Shown here piece after piece: positions 1-8,567 of a DNA stretch of 64,000 nucleotides. How positions within the stretch are numbered: the first letter of the stretch is position 1; every line of letters starts with the position of its first letter. Both the position numbers and the translations under genes were made by a program. Under the pieces are notes generated by a model. It was not told the origin of the DNA. It was given only the letters and a program-made list of their open reading frames with translations, and did not search any database. Origin of the DNA: Fibrobacter sp. UBA4297 (lineage in GTDB: Bacteria > Fibrobacterota > Fibrobacteria > Fibrobacterales > Fibrobacteraceae); assembly GCF_002394865.1 (NCBI RefSeq), contig NZ_DGUZ01000010.1, forward strand, positions 68,655-132,654. Reading direction: 5' to 3'.

Positions 1-1
1 A

Positions 2-334
2 ATTGAGTTTTTCGTGAAGGAGCTCTTTGTCTATATCGGAGGGGCCTTGAACTATATCGGGCGCTACAGTTACAACCCGACATGGCATGCGCTTGACTAT
101 ATCGCCTCGGGCGGTATAAACACTAATACAGGCAACTGGGGACAGGTCAAGGTCTGGCGTGGCGACAAGCCTAAGGCTATCACGATTAACGTTGCGACAG
201 ACCCGATTTTGCCAGGCGACTATATCGAAATCCCGAAGAGCCATTACGAATCGTTCAAGGACTTTACCTTGTTCTTGGCGTCCCTCTTGAGCGTGATTTC
301 GACAGTCTTCATCATTTACACCAGCAATAAGTAG
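2..334 (+). CDS. Polysaccharide export protein, SLBB domain, C-terminal part
   Basis: The reading frame is open from the left edge, so the N-terminus lies outside the window; a GTG at 14 is probably internal. The roughly 110 visible residues show the SLBB pattern of Wza-type outer-membrane polysaccharide export proteins: a VYIGGALNYIGRY strand, an AxxYIASGG turn, and LPGDYIEIPKS, the usual ending of this fold. A hydrophobic helix (FTLFLASLLSVISTVFIIY) lies near the end, where Wza has its membrane-spanning helix. The stop is 3 bp before the Wzz-like gene, so the genes form one operon. Family assignment is by pattern; the truncated end cannot be checked here. Confidence 0.7.
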   Translation: MEFFVKELFVYIGGALNYIGRYSYNPTWHALDYIASGGINTNTGNWGQVKVWRGDKPKAITINVATDPILPGDYIEIPKSHYESFKDFTLFLASLLSVISTVFIIYTSNK

Positions 335-337
335 TTT

Positions 338-1537
338 ATGGAAAAGCAAGAGTCTATCGGTTTTGTTGAAATCTGCTTGCGGATTCTGAATAACGACTTG
401 AAGCATTTCAAGTTTGTCGTGGCGATGGTCCTTATCCCGACGATTGTCGCCTTTGTGATGGTCATGTGGGTTGTGAAGCCGAAGTATGCGGCTGCGGCGA
501 TCGTGACGCCACCTGCGTCGACGCAACCCATGACAGGGGCCCTCGCCGGGCTCATGGGCGGCTCGGGCATGAGTTCGCTTCTCGGGATATCCATGGACAA
601 CGAGGATGTGAATGCCGTATGGACAATTTTCAATTCCTGGGAATTGCATGACCAGGCGATTGCGAAGTTTGACCTCGCGAAGCACTACAAGTTCAAGGGA
701 AAGTTCCATGCCGACTTGCTGAAGGAGTTCCGCAAGAATTTTGGCCTCGAATTGAACAAGGAAGACATGCTTTCCATCTATTTCAAGGACACGGATGCAA
801 AGCTTGCTGTCGATGTCGTAAATTTTATGCTCACGAAGGCGGATTCGGCGTTCAATGCGTTCAAGACGAAGCAGGCCCGCCAGTCCAGGGAGTATTTCCA
901 GTCAAGGCTTGATTCTTGCGAACATGCGCTGGATTCCCTGCTCAAGGACTTTGTCGATTTCCAGGTGAAGAACAACGTGTATGAACCGAATGTGCAGATC
1001 GAGGCGACCATCAAGTACTTGAGCGAGTTGCAGGCCGTGCGTGAAGAAGTGGGCATGGAGATGAACTTCGAGAAGCTCGACCGCGGCGAGAACAGCAAGC
1101 GCTACCAGGAACTTGTAAAGCGCATGAAGGGGATGAATTCCGCTCTCGGCGGGACGCTCAAGGGCAAGCACCGCAATATCGGCATCATGGAGCTCCAGAA
1201 GGCTCCGGGACTTTATGCGGAATACATGAGGCGCGAAGCGGAAATCCGCATCCAGGAAACGATGTACAAGGTGTTGCGCCAGCAGAGCGAGCAGATGCGC
1301 CTCGAAGAAGCGAAAATGCTCACGAACCTCCATGTGCTTGAACCGCCTTGGGAAAATGACAAGAAGATTTCCCCGAAACGCGGTCTGATCCTTGCGTTTA
1401 CTGTGTTCTTCTCGTTCTTCTTGGCGACGCTTCTCAGCAACTTTGTGGAGTACATGCGTTCGGAAAGCCGCACGAATGGCAAGACGGCCTCCGAGTGGGA
1501 TTTCTTTGTCAAGAAAGTCTGCTTCTGGCATAAGTAG
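338..1537 (+). CDS. Wzz/GumC-like polysaccharide chain-length determinant
   Basis: This 399-aa protein has the Wzz topology: a first membrane segment at about residues 24-46, a long helical periplasmic region rich in charged residues (about 140-330), a proline-rich LEPPWENDKKISPKR stretch, and a second membrane segment at about 347-368. It lacks the cytoplasmic tyrosine-kinase domain of Wzc. Proteins of this family form inner-membrane oligomers that set the length of O-antigen or capsule chains and contact the Wza-type exporter. A glycine- and methionine-rich stretch (about 70-90) follows the first membrane segment. It lies 3 bp after the SLBB gene and next to a polymerase-like gene, which supports the role. 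Confidence 0.75.
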   Translation: MEKQESIGFVEICLRILNNDLKHFKFVVAMVLIPTIVAFVMVMWVVKPKYAAAAIVTPPASTQPMTGALAGLMGGSGMSSLLGISMDNEDVNAVWTIFNSWELHDQAIAKFDLAKHYKFKGKFHADLLKEFRKNFGLELNKEDMLSIYFKDTDAKLAVDVVNFMLTKADSAFNAFKTKQARQSREYFQSRLDSCEHALDSLLKDFVDFQVKNNVYEPNVQIEATIKYLSELQAVREEVGMEMNFEKLDRGENSKRYQELVKRMKGMNSALGGTLKGKHRNIGIMELQKAPGLYAEYMRREAEIRIQETMYKVLRQQSEQMRLEEAKMLTNLHVLEPPWENDKKISPKRGLILAFTVFFSFFLATLLSNFVEYMRSESRTNGKTASEWDFFVKKVCFWHK

Positions 1538-1555
1538 TTTTTGGAGCGTCTGGGC

Positions 1556-2908
1556 ATGATGGAGATGCTGTTTGCTCATCCCGAGTCAAGCGTGATGTTT
1601 GCGCTTGCCATCGTCGCCTTGGTGCTTGTCTCCATTTTAAAGGAAGATTTTTTCCGCCCGTCGACTCTGTACTTCTTGGTGCAGATGGTGATGCTTGGTG
1701 TCTCGTATTTGCAGTTCTTGCCGATGATGTCGGACTTTAACTATTCGACGTGGCTTGTTTGGGGCGGCGGCATGTTCTGCTTTTTGGTCGGTTGCTATGT
1801 GACGGACTTTGCCTGGAAATCGGCAGGCGGGCTTCCGCTACAGAATCGGCTTTCGGTACATGGCGAGTACAACTGGGTCTGCCATTTCTTTTTCAGTTTC
1901 TCGGCGTTTGCGTATTTCTTTGTGGGCGTGCTCGGCGTGATTTCGGTGACCGGGAACCTTGTGCTCTTGACGGACAATCCGTCGCAATGGCTTACGGGTA
2001 AGGATAACGATGTGCTCAAGTACGCCGACTTCTTTACCTCGGGTGCGATGGTGGTCGGGCTTTTTGCTGTGGCGTCGTTCAAGTCGATGAACCCGGTGCG
2101 ATGGGTGCGCTACGCGTCGCGTTTTATGGTGCTGTTTACGATTCTCCTTTCGTTTGCGACGTACCCGAGCCGCGGTATCAACATGCTTTGCCTTGGCATG
2201 TTCATGATTTTGTTCAACTACTTGCGCGGACGTTTTTCGTGGCGTTCGCTTGCGGTGGTGACGGTGTTTGTTGTCATCTTTTTTGTGGGGGTCGCAGCCC
2301 TCAAGGGACAGTACGGCAACTCGGATGTGACCGATAGCAAGATTGCAAAGGAAGTGGCGCTGCTACCGTACAAGTACGTGGCGAACAACTACTGGAATCT
2401 GGATTACGCGTTCAACCGCTATAGCGATATCCCGGAGCACGACTGGACGTATGGCATTGATGCGTTCTTTGGCGTGACGCACTTGTTACATATTGGAGAC
2501 GGACTCCAGGCGAACTTTGGCTGGGATACGCCGTATAACGAGAGTGTGGTGAAGTACACGGGCCTCAACACGATTCCGTACCTGTGGGATGCGTACAAGG
2601 ACTTTGGACTTCCGGGGATATTCCTTTTGCCGTTTTTCTTTGGCATGCTCTTTACGTATTGCTACCACAAGACGGCGGTGGCGAAAAGCCCGCTTACACT
2701 ATTGCTCACGGCGACATTCATGATGTGGATTATTCTGTGGAATTTCACGACCGGTTACAAGCAAAGTATGTACTGGGTGTGGATGTCGTTTTTCTTCTTT
2801 GTCTGTACCGTCAGTAGCGGCAAGCGCTCAATTTTACCAGCGGACCCTGAAGTCGTGGGGAATGATGGGGCTGATGCGAAATGTGAAGTCGCGGCAGGCA
2901 GAACCTAG
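1556..2908 (+). CDS. O-antigen/exopolysaccharide polymerase-like membrane protein (Wzy-like)
   Basis: The 450-aa product is strongly hydrophobic, with about ten to twelve predicted membrane segments and a larger polar loop at about 240-330, the usual shape of Wzy-type polymerases. These enzymes join undecaprenyl-linked repeat units in the periplasm. The frame is open from a TTG at 1541, but a GGAG at 1543-1546 sits 9 nt before the ATG at 1556, which is chosen as the start. Wzy sequences diverge greatly, so the call rests on topology and on position after the SLBB and Wzz-like genes. The C-terminal 25 residues are polar and probably cytoplasmic. Confidence 0.6.
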   Translation: MMEMLFAHPESSVMFALAIVALVLVSILKEDFFRPSTLYFLVQMVMLGVSYLQFLPMMSDFNYSTWLVWGGGMFCFLVGCYVTDFAWKSAGGLPLQNRLSVHGEYNWVCHFFFSFSAFAYFFVGVLGVISVTGNLVLLTDNPSQWLTGKDNDVLKYADFFTSGAMVVGLFAVASFKSMNPVRWVRYASRFMVLFTILLSFATYPSRGINMLCLGMFMILFNYLRGRFSWRSLAVVTVFVVIFFVGVAALKGQYGNSDVTDSKIAKEVALLPYKYVANNYWNLDYAFNRYSDIPEHDWTYGIDAFFGVTHLLHIGDGLQANFGWDTPYNESVVKYTGLNTIPYLWDAYKDFGLPGIFLLPFFFGMLFTYCYHKTAVAKSPLTLLLTATFMMWIILWNFTTGYKQSMYWVWMSFFFFVCTVSSGKRSILPADPEVVGNDGADAKCEVAAGRT

Positions 2909-2920
2909 AGCGTAGAATTT

Positions 2921-3064
2921 ATGGGTTATATCACCGATGTATTGATAAATATTTTGTTAGAACTGTTGTCTATATTGCTCAATTGGCGACATCTTCTGAT
3001 ATTATTGTTTATCGTTGCTTTGGGCTTCTGTATTTATAAGTTTCTGGTGCCGCTGTTTGGCTAG
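2921..3064 (+). CDS. Small 47-aa membrane protein at the end of the polysaccharide operon
   Basis: A short frame begins 12 bp after the polymerase-like stop and encodes MGYITDVLINILLELL..., with hydrophobic stretches separated by a polar NWRH and ending in KFLVPLFG. It would be a single or double membrane-spanning peptide. There is no strong Shine-Dalgarno sequence, although translational coupling to the gene before it is possible. Small hydrophobic peptides of this type are found with Wzy/EpsG-like and exosortase-type loci, but no family is recognised. Composition and placement support a real gene; expression is unproven. Confidence 0.45.
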   Translation: MGYITDVLINILLELLSILLNWRHLLILLFIVALGFCIYKFLVPLFG

Positions 3065-3129
3065 GTGTTTGGACGCTTGCTTTGCCTGTAAACTTAGTTG
3101 TGTAAAAGCCTTGGGCTATTAGCTAATGG

Positions 3130-4365
3130 CTAAAACTTCAATCTGCGTTTTTGCACAAAATACCCAAATAAAATTGCGGTAATCACGAAATCGCCGGTGA
3201 GGGCGAAAAGCGGAATCATGGCGTTTTCGAGGTAAATCCCTGCAAACCCGCAGGCGATGACGTTCGAGGCTCCGCCGATGCTTACCATGACGGCGTAGGC
3301 GCGTGTAGCGTGCTCCTTGAGGAGTGTCGAGATGAGCGTGGTGCGTGCGGCCTGGAAAATGAGCGAGAACGAAAGTATCTGTAAAATGCTAGCGCTTGTC
3401 TGTAACGTGGCGTCGGTCCAGGGGGCGGCAAAGAAGAGAATTTTGAGAATCCATGTGGGGAATAGCCACAGGGGCGATGAGCAAATCGCAATGAACAGTG
3501 TGAATATCGCGATGTCCTTGAGGTGGAGGTTCTTGTCGTGCGTGGAGTGGAGCGTGATGAGGTTCGACGAGATGAAGTGCACCATGATGCCTGAGCAGAG
3601 CACGAGAATCTTGTGCCCGAAGTTGTAGCAGCCGAGGAATTCGGCGCTGGCGAACTTGTCGGCGACATAAAGCCCGATGGGGAGGTAGGCGAATGCGGCA
3701 AAGCTCGAGATGGCATACGGAATGCCCGCCTTGACCATGAGCGCGATAAAGCGGAACGTGCGGCGCGTGATTTTTAGGAGGTGCGCGTGGAACGCCTGCG
3801 TGACGCCATAGAAAAATGCAGGGAGGGCGGCAAGCACCATTGCAAGGGCGATGAGCTCTATGCGTTCAATCTTGAAGTAGAGAAGTGCTGCTCCCATGAC
3901 GGCGGAATACGAAATCGTGTGCAATAGCTTCGAGACGAAGAGGCGTTTCCAGAATTTCCCGCAGATGAAGTACCAGTCGAAAAATGCGTGCTGGAAGATG
4001 AGCCCGAACGTGAAAATGAGTTCGCCGTAGAAAATGGGGTGGTTGAAGCGGAACGTGAACGCGAAAGCGACCATGAGGAGTGCGGCAACCACGGCGGAGA
4101 AAAGCCTAAGCTGGAGGATGCTCCTGAAAAGCGTCCCTTTTGTGGCGCGGCTTCCGAAAAAGGCGAGGATGAGGGTCGTCATGCCGAAGTCTGCGATGGC
4201 GCAGAAGATGGAATAGTCGGTCTGGAGCAGCCCGAAATGCCCGTAAGAGGCGGTTCCAAGGTTACGCGCAATAAAATTCTGGACAAAAAATGAAATTCCT
4301 TGGATAAGGAGGTTTACAAATGCGATGAAAACACCGATTCTTATATTGCGGAACGCTTGAAACAT
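3130..4365 (-). CDS. Polysaccharide flippase, MATE/MOP superfamily (Wzx-like)
   Basis: The 411-aa protein has about twelve hydrophobic segments. Its N-terminus carries features of the Wzx/RfbX group of the MOP superfamily: a segment with FVQNFIARNLGTASYG, then LLQTDYSIFCAIADFGM. These proteins flip undecaprenyl-pyrophosphate-linked oligosaccharides across the inner membrane. It is convergent with the chain-length and polymerase genes, so it belongs to the locus but is transcribed separately. A TATCTT hexamer on the coding strand (4373-4378) lies 7 nt before the ATG and no Shine-Dalgarno sequence is present, which suggests a leaderless transcript. Confidence 0.75.
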   Translation of the reverse strand: MFQAFRNIRIGVFIAFVNLLIQGISFFVQNFIARNLGTASYGHFGLLQTDYSIFCAIADFGMTTLILAFFGSRATKGTLFRSILQLRLFSAVVAALLMVAFAFTFRFNHPIFYGELIFTFGLIFQHAFFDWYFICGKFWKRLFVSKLLHTISYSAVMGAALLYFKIERIELIALAMVLAALPAFFYGVTQAFHAHLLKITRRTFRFIALMVKAGIPYAISSFAAFAYLPIGLYVADKFASAEFLGCYNFGHKILVLCSGIMVHFISSNLITLHSTHDKNLHLKDIAIFTLFIAICSSPLWLFPTWILKILFFAAPWTDATLQTSASILQILSFSLIFQAARTTLISTLLKEHATRAYAVMVSIGGASNVIACGFAGIYLENAMIPLFALTGDFVITAILFGYFVQKRRLKF

Positions 4366-4372
4366 GGAGGTA

Positions 4373-4378
4373 AAGATA
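4373..4378 (-). promoter_or_regulatory. -10-like hexamer TATCTT for the Wzx-like gene
   Basis: TATCTT on the minus strand is 7 nt upstream of the ATG at 4365. The spacing would put transcription start at or beside the A of the ATG. No good -35 is seen at the standard distance. Confidence 0.4.
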
Positions 4379-4386
4379 AAAAAGAG

Positions 4387-4487
4387 TTTAGTTATTGGTT
4401 ATTGGTCAATAGTCATTGGTTGTAGGTCGATTAGTACTAAAGACTAACAACTACTGACTAAGAACTATTGACTAATCACTAAAAACT
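4387..4487. repeat. Degenerate TTGGT/ACTAA intergenic repeat in inverted arrangement
   Basis: The left half consists of short units of the type TTATTGG, GGTCAATAGTC and GGTTGTAGG. The right half consists of the complementary units ACTAA, GACTAAC and ACTACTGACTAAG. The centre is the palindrome TTAGTACTAA. The whole could form a long imperfect hairpin between the divergent wzx-like and methyltransferase genes. The same kind of string occurs in other spacers of the window. Confidence 0.65.
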
Positions 4488-4493
4488 GTTTAC

Positions 4494-4499
4494 TATATT
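4494..4499 (+). promoter_or_regulatory. -10-like hexamer TATATT for the methyltransferase gene
   Basis: TATATT ends 7 nt before the ATG at 4507 and no Shine-Dalgarno sequence is present. A TTGACT at 4468-4473 is the best -35 candidate, but the 20-nt spacing is long. Confidence 0.4.
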
Positions 4500-4506
4500 T
4501 CGAGTC

Positions 4507-5193
4507 ATGGGTAAATTGCAAGGTCAAAGTTCTTTCTTCGTTCCGGGTCCGCCGGCAAAGCCGGGTGAGGCCCACAGGCCGCTGGTCGAGTTCTTGCTTC
4601 GCGAAGTTCGCGGGGAATCTGTGCTCGATCTTGGTGGTGGCGAAGGTGCCTATTCGCTTGAGGTGAAGAAGGCTGGCTTTGACACGACTGTTGCTGATAT
4701 CAACGAGAAGTCGCTTGCAGTTGCCGAAAAGAACGGACTCAAGACTAAATTGCTTGAACCGGGTGAACCGCTTGGCGAGAATCTTGCCGATACGGTCATG
4801 ATGATTGAAGTTTTGGAACATGTGCCAAATCCGGTGGACTTCTTGAAGTCTGCTATCGGGGCGGCAAAGAAGCGTGTGGTGTTTTCGCTCCCGTGTACGA
4901 ACGATTTTAACACTTTGTTCGAAAGCGGGCTCACGTATGCGCATATTGCGGTATCCGACCACTTGTGGCACTTTTCGTACGACGAGATGAAGCAGATGCT
5001 TGATTCCCTCGGCGTGGAGTATCGCCTTGCTATGGGCGACTACTTGTTCCCGGGGGCTGGTATCAGGCTCTTGCGCGACTGTTTTAGGGGGCCTTTGGGC
5101 CTTTTGATGCTCCCGTTTCGCGTACTGAACAAGCTCGGTCTGATTCCAAAGCGTTACCCGTCCCGTTTTTACGGGGTCATCGAAAAAAGGTGA
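4507..5193 (+). CDS. Class I SAM-dependent methyltransferase
   Basis: The 228-aa protein has the class I methyltransferase signature: motif I VLDLGGGEG (residues 39-47), an acidic residue ending the second strand (ADIN, about 63-66) that would bind the ribose of S-adenosylmethionine, and the post-II motif MIEVLEHVPNP (about 99-109). This EVLEH form is common in small-molecule, lipid or sugar methyltransferases of the UbiG/Methyltransf_11 type. The substrate cannot be inferred; the neighbouring polysaccharide locus makes a sugar or lipid-linked substrate possible. It stands alone, between its own promoter and the tRNA-Leu gene. Confidence 0.8.
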   Translation: MGKLQGQSSFFVPGPPAKPGEAHRPLVEFLLREVRGESVLDLGGGEGAYSLEVKKAGFDTTVADINEKSLAVAEKNGLKTKLLEPGEPLGENLADTVMMIEVLEHVPNPVDFLKSAIGAAKKRVVFSLPCTNDFNTLFESGLTYAHIAVSDHLWHFSYDEMKQMLDSLGVEYRLAMGDYLFPGAGIRLLRDCFRGPLGLLMLPFRVLNKLGLIPKRYPSRFYGVIEKR

Positions 5194-5215
5194 TTCGTTT
5201 TTAGGCAATTTTTTG

Positions 5216-5221
5216 TATCTT
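5216..5221 (+). promoter_or_regulatory. -10-like hexamer TATCTT for tRNA-Leu
   Basis: TATCTT lies 13 nt before the first base of the tRNA, a normal distance for a promoter with a short 5' trailer to be removed by RNase P. The -35 region is poor. Confidence 0.4.
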
Positions 5222-5234
5222 TGGTCTTGAAATC

Positions 5235-5314
5235 GCGAGAGTGGCGGAATTGGCAGACGCGCCAGACTTAGGATCTGGTACTTCGGTGTGTGGGTTCGAC
5301 TCCCACCCCTCGCA
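5235..5314 (+). tRNA. tRNA-Leu (anticodon UAG)
   Basis: The 80-nt sequence folds as a class II tRNA. The acceptor arm is GCGAGAG with CCCTCGC (one A-C mismatch), followed by discriminator A. The D-loop contains TTGGCAGA. The anticodon stem CCAGA/TCTGG encloses the loop CTTAGGA with anticodon TAG, which reads CUA. There is a variable arm around ACTTCGGTGT, and the T-arm is GTGGG-TTCGACT-CCCAC. CCA is not encoded. It lies just before tig. Confidence 0.95.
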
Positions 5315-5359
5315 GTTCTTTTTTTATCACCTTTTTAACAACCGTATACCGGAGTATAT

Positions 5360-6619
5360 ATGTCCGCTGAAATCAAAGAAACAAGCGCAACCGTGCGCAC
5401 CCTTGAAATTACAATCCCGCAGGGTGATCTCAAGGTTCCGTTCGAAAAGAAGCTTTCTCAGTACAAGAAGCAGGTCGCCTTGAAGGGCTTCCGCCAGGGT
5501 CAAGTGCCGAAGTCCATGATCTTGAAGCAGTTCGGACCGTCCATCCGTCACGAAGCTGTCGATGAAGTCGTGAACGCAATCGTTCAGGAAGAACTCAAGA
5601 AGGCGAACATCATCCCGGTTGGCAAGATGCTCGTGAAGGATTTCAACGACGACGAAAAGAGCGACATCACACTTAAGGTCGAAGTCGAAATTGATCCGGA
5701 AATCGATATCAAGGGTTACGCTGACACGGGCATCACCGTTCCGGCTACCGCCGTCCACGAAGAAGAAGTCCAGGCCGAATTCGACCGCCTCATGCAGATG
5801 TGGAGCAAGGACGAACACGTTGACCGTGAAGCCAAGAAGGGTGACGTTGTCGTTGGCGACTATATCGAAGTTGTTATCGACGGTGAAAAGCAGGAACTTC
5901 CGGAAAACAAGGAATTCCGTTCTCTCCTCGGTGAATCCGCAAGTCCTGGATTCGACGAAGGCCTCATGGGCTCTAAGGCCGGCGACAAGAAGGAAATCAA
6001 CTTCAAGTATCCGGATGACCACAAGGACGAACGCTACCGCGGCAAGACTGCTCAGTTCAACGTCGAAATCAAGGACGTCCGCGAAATCGTTCCGCCGACT
6101 TTGGACGAAGAATTCTGCAAGCAGATTGGCGTCAAGGACGAAGCTGACTTGAGAAACAACCTCGCTGAAAGCCTCGCCGCCCAGAAGAAGGACGCTGCAA
6201 AGAACAAGGCTATCAACGAAGCTATCGACAAGCTCATCGAAGCTAACCCGTTCGAAGTGCCGAAGGCTCGTATCTACGACCTCATCAAGTGGACGCTCAA
6301 CCGCAATGCCCAGAGCGAAAAGGACGTTGTGGAACCGACCGAAGAACAGATAAACGAACTCTCCGGTGAAGCAATCCGCGAAATTAAAAAGCACCGCATT
6401 CTCGAATTCGTCGCCACGAAGGAAAAGATCAAGCCGACGCAGGCTCTCGTTGACGAACGCCTCCAGCAGATGGCTAACGCTTATCACGTGGAATTCGAAA
6501 ATCTGAAGAACCACTTCCGCCAGTCTGGCCGTATCAACCAGCTGCGCGACGAACTTCGCTTCCAGATGGCTGCTGACTTCATCGTCGGTATCCGCCCGGC
6601 AGCTGAAGAAACAAAGTAA
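5360..6619 (+). CDS. tig: Trigger factor, ribosome-associated chaperone
   Basis: The 419-aa product matches trigger factor in length and layout. The ribosome-binding signature GFRQGQVP is at residues 43-50, in the N-terminal domain that contacts ribosomal protein L23. A FKBP-type prolyl isomerase domain follows (about 150-240, with GDYIEVVIDGE and DKKEINFKYPDD), then a helical C-terminal cradle. It shields nascent chains as they leave the ribosome. The ATG is preceded by GGAG in ACCGGAGTATAT. It is the first gene of a tig-clpP-clpX cluster with 12 bp before clpP, a conserved order that couples folding and degradation of new proteins. Confidence 0.96.
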   Translation: MSAEIKETSATVRTLEITIPQGDLKVPFEKKLSQYKKQVALKGFRQGQVPKSMILKQFGPSIRHEAVDEVVNAIVQEELKKANIIPVGKMLVKDFNDDEKSDITLKVEVEIDPEIDIKGYADTGITVPATAVHEEEVQAEFDRLMQMWSKDEHVDREAKKGDVVVGDYIEVVIDGEKQELPENKEFRSLLGESASPGFDEGLMGSKAGDKKEINFKYPDDHKDERYRGKTAQFNVEIKDVREIVPPTLDEEFCKQIGVKDEADLRNNLAESLAAQKKDAAKNKAINEAIDKLIEANPFEVPKARIYDLIKWTLNRNAQSEKDVVEPTEEQINELSGEAIREIKKHRILEFVATKEKIKPTQALVDERLQQMANAYHVEFENLKNHFRQSGRINQLRDELRFQMAADFIVGIRPAAEETK

Positions 6620-6631
6620 TAAGAGGAATAA

Positions 6632-7222
6632 ATGATCATCCCTACCGTCATTGAAACAACCGGGCGCGGTGAACGCGCTTACGATATCTATTCCAGACTT
6701 CTCAAGGAACGTATCATCTTTTTGGGCACGCCGATTAACGACGAAGTGGCAAACAACGTCATGGCCCAGTTGATTTTCCTTGAATACGAGAATCCGGAAA
6801 AGGATATCACGCTGTATATAAACAGCCCGGGCGGTTACGTGTCGGCAGGGCTTGCCATTTATGATACCATGCAGCACGTACGCCCGAATATCGCTACGAT
6901 CTGCATTGGTAGTTGTGCTTCGATGGCTGCCGTGCTCCTTGCTGCAGGTACGAAGGGCAAGCGCTATGCGCTCCCGCATTCCCGCATCATGTTGCACCAG
7001 CCGTCGGGTGCCGCTACTGGACAATCTACAGATATTCAGATTACCGCCAAGGAAATTATCCGCACTAAGGATACCCTTACCGAAATTGTTGCTAAGCATA
7101 CCGGAAAGCCGGTCGACGAAGTCCGCGAAAAGACTGACCGCGACTTTTACATGAGCCCGGAAGAAGCTAAGGCCTTTGGCGTCATCGATGAAATTTTTGT
7201 GCCGCGTAAAGAGGGAATTTAA
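6632..7222 (+). CDS. clpP: ATP-dependent Clp protease proteolytic subunit
   Basis: The 196-aa protein is ClpP: MIIPTVIETTGRGERAYDIYS-type N-terminus, INSPGGYV oxyanion region (64-70), nucleophile Ser97 in GSCASM, His122 in LHQPSG, and Asp171 in TDRDFYM. These form the expected catalytic triad. Fourteen copies assemble into two stacked rings that degrade proteins delivered by ClpX. AGAGGAATAA gives a Shine-Dalgarno sequence before the ATG. Its stop overlaps the clpX start in TAATG, so translation is coupled. Confidence 0.97.
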   Translation: MIIPTVIETTGRGERAYDIYSRLLKERIIFLGTPINDEVANNVMAQLIFLEYENPEKDITLYINSPGGYVSAGLAIYDTMQHVRPNIATICIGSCASMAAVLLAAGTKGKRYALPHSRIMLHQPSGAATGQSTDIQITAKEIIRTKDTLTEIVAKHTGKPVDEVREKTDRDFYMSPEEAKAFGVIDEIFVPRKEGI

Positions 7223-8475
7223 TGTACCGTAGTGGCAAGAACCACCCGGCTGTAAGCTGCAGTTTTTGCGGAAAGCCGGCAGAACAAGTCGAAAAGATGA
7301 TCACCGGTGCCGGTGCGTATATTTGCAGTGATTGCATACGCATGTGCAGCCGCATTCTTGAAGAAGACTTGGCACGTACGAAACAGGAACAGGAAGCGAA
7401 GGAAATTTCTTCAAAGCCGCTCCCGCTCCCGACCGAAATCAAGGCGCACTTGGACGATTTTGTCATTGGACAGGACCGTGCAAAGATGGCGCTCTCTGTG
7501 GCGGTTTACAACCATTACAAACGCTTGCGTTACAAGCAGACGCACAAGTCCAAGGACGATGTCGATGTCGAAAAGTCGAACTTGCTCCTGGTCGGTCCGA
7601 CTGGTTCGGGCAAGACGCTCTTGGCGCAGACGATGGCCCGTTTTTTGGACGTGCCGTTCACGATTGCCGATGCGACGGTCTTGACTGAAGCTGGTTACGT
7701 GGGCGAAGACGTCGATAGCATTATCGTGCGCCTGTTGCAGGCTGCCGATTACGATGTGGCTAAGGCTGAACGCGGCATTATCTTTATCGACGAAATCGAT
7801 AAGATTGCAAGGAAGACCGCTAACCCCTCCATCACGCGAGACGTGAGCGGTGAAGGCGTGCAGCAGGGCCTCTTGAAGCTCTTGGAAGGTACGGTTGCAT
7901 CGGTCCCGCCGAAGGGTGGCCGTAAGCATCCGGAACAGCCGCTTGTGCAGGTGAACACAAGAAACATCCTGTTCATTTGCGGTGGCGCCTTTGAAACCTT
8001 GGACAAGATTATCTCCCAGCGCGTGAACCAGGGTGGTATGGGCTTTGGTGCCGATATCCACACGGCAAGCGAAAACAGCTTGAGCGAACTCTTCAAGCAG
8101 CTCGAGCCGGAAGACTTGATCAAGTTCGGCCTCATCCCGGAAATTGTCGGACGTTTGCCGATTGCTGTTGCTCTCGAAGAACTCGACGAGACGGCTCTCC
8201 TCAACATCTTGACGAAGCCAAAGAACGCTCTCGTGAAGCAGTATAAGAGCTTGTTTGCAATGGACAACATCAAGCTCGAATTCGAGGACGATGCTCTCAA
8301 GGAAATCGTCCGCGAAACGATGACCCGCAAGACGGGTGCACGTGGGCTCCGCTCCGTGATGGAACGCGTGCTGCAGCAGGCTATGTTCAAGATGCCAGGC
8401 TCTGGCGAAAAGAAGTTCACCGTGACTGTCGAAATGGTGAAGGAAGGCCTCACGCACAACAAGAAAAAGTCCTAG
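7222..8475 (+). CDS. clpX: ATP-dependent Clp protease ATPase subunit ClpX
   Basis: The 417-aa AAA+ unfoldase has the N-terminal zinc-binding domain with Cys13, Cys16, Cys35 and Cys38. Walker A GPTGSGKT is at 125-132, pore loop GYVG at 158-161, Walker B IIFIDE at 186-191, and a sensor-2 region with GARGLR follows. It unfolds substrates and feeds them to ClpP. The loop that docks on ClpP reads MGF (in QGGMGFGAD) where IGF or LGF is usual, a conservative change. The start codon overlaps the clpP stop, and a strong terminator follows 25 bp after the stop. Confidence 0.97.
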   Translation: MYRSGKNHPAVSCSFCGKPAEQVEKMITGAGAYICSDCIRMCSRILEEDLARTKQEQEAKEISSKPLPLPTEIKAHLDDFVIGQDRAKMALSVAVYNHYKRLRYKQTHKSKDDVDVEKSNLLLVGPTGSGKTLLAQTMARFLDVPFTIADATVLTEAGYVGEDVDSIIVRLLQAADYDVAKAERGIIFIDEIDKIARKTANPSITRDVSGEGVQQGLLKLLEGTVASVPPKGGRKHPEQPLVQVNTRNILFICGGAFETLDKIISQRVNQGGMGFGADIHTASENSLSELFKQLEPEDLIKFGLIPEIVGRLPIAVALEELDETALLNILTKPKNALVKQYKSLFAMDNIKLEFEDDALKEIVRETMTRKTGARGLRSVMERVLQQAMFKMPGSGEKKFTVTVEMVKEGLTHNKKKS

Positions 8476-8500
8476 TTGTTGCTGTGGACTGCGAATTTTA

Positions 8501-8531
8501 GCAGTTGCCGAAAAACGGTGACTGCTTTTTT
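8501..8531 (+). terminator. Rho-independent terminator of tig-clpP-clpX
   Basis: A 10-bp stem (GCAGTTGCCG with CGGTGACTGC, two G-U pairs) encloses an AAAAA loop and is followed by six Ts. Confidence 0.9.
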
Positions 8532-8553
8532 GTTCCCTCACCTTTCAAAATAC

Positions 8554-8559
8554 TATCTT
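8554..8559 (+). promoter_or_regulatory. -10-like hexamer TATCTT for lon
   Basis: TATCTT ends 8 nt before the lon ATG and there is no Shine-Dalgarno sequence, so lon mRNA may be leaderless. A TTGTTC at 8530-8535, within the preceding terminator tail, is a weak -35 candidate with an 18-nt spacer. Confidence 0.4.
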
Positions 8560-8567
8560 TATAGTGT

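Noticed and set aside
5327..7099. 590-codon open frame antisense to tig and clpP
   Set aside because: It mirrors the strongly biased codons of tig and clpP; the translation has no family features, and both sense genes are certain.
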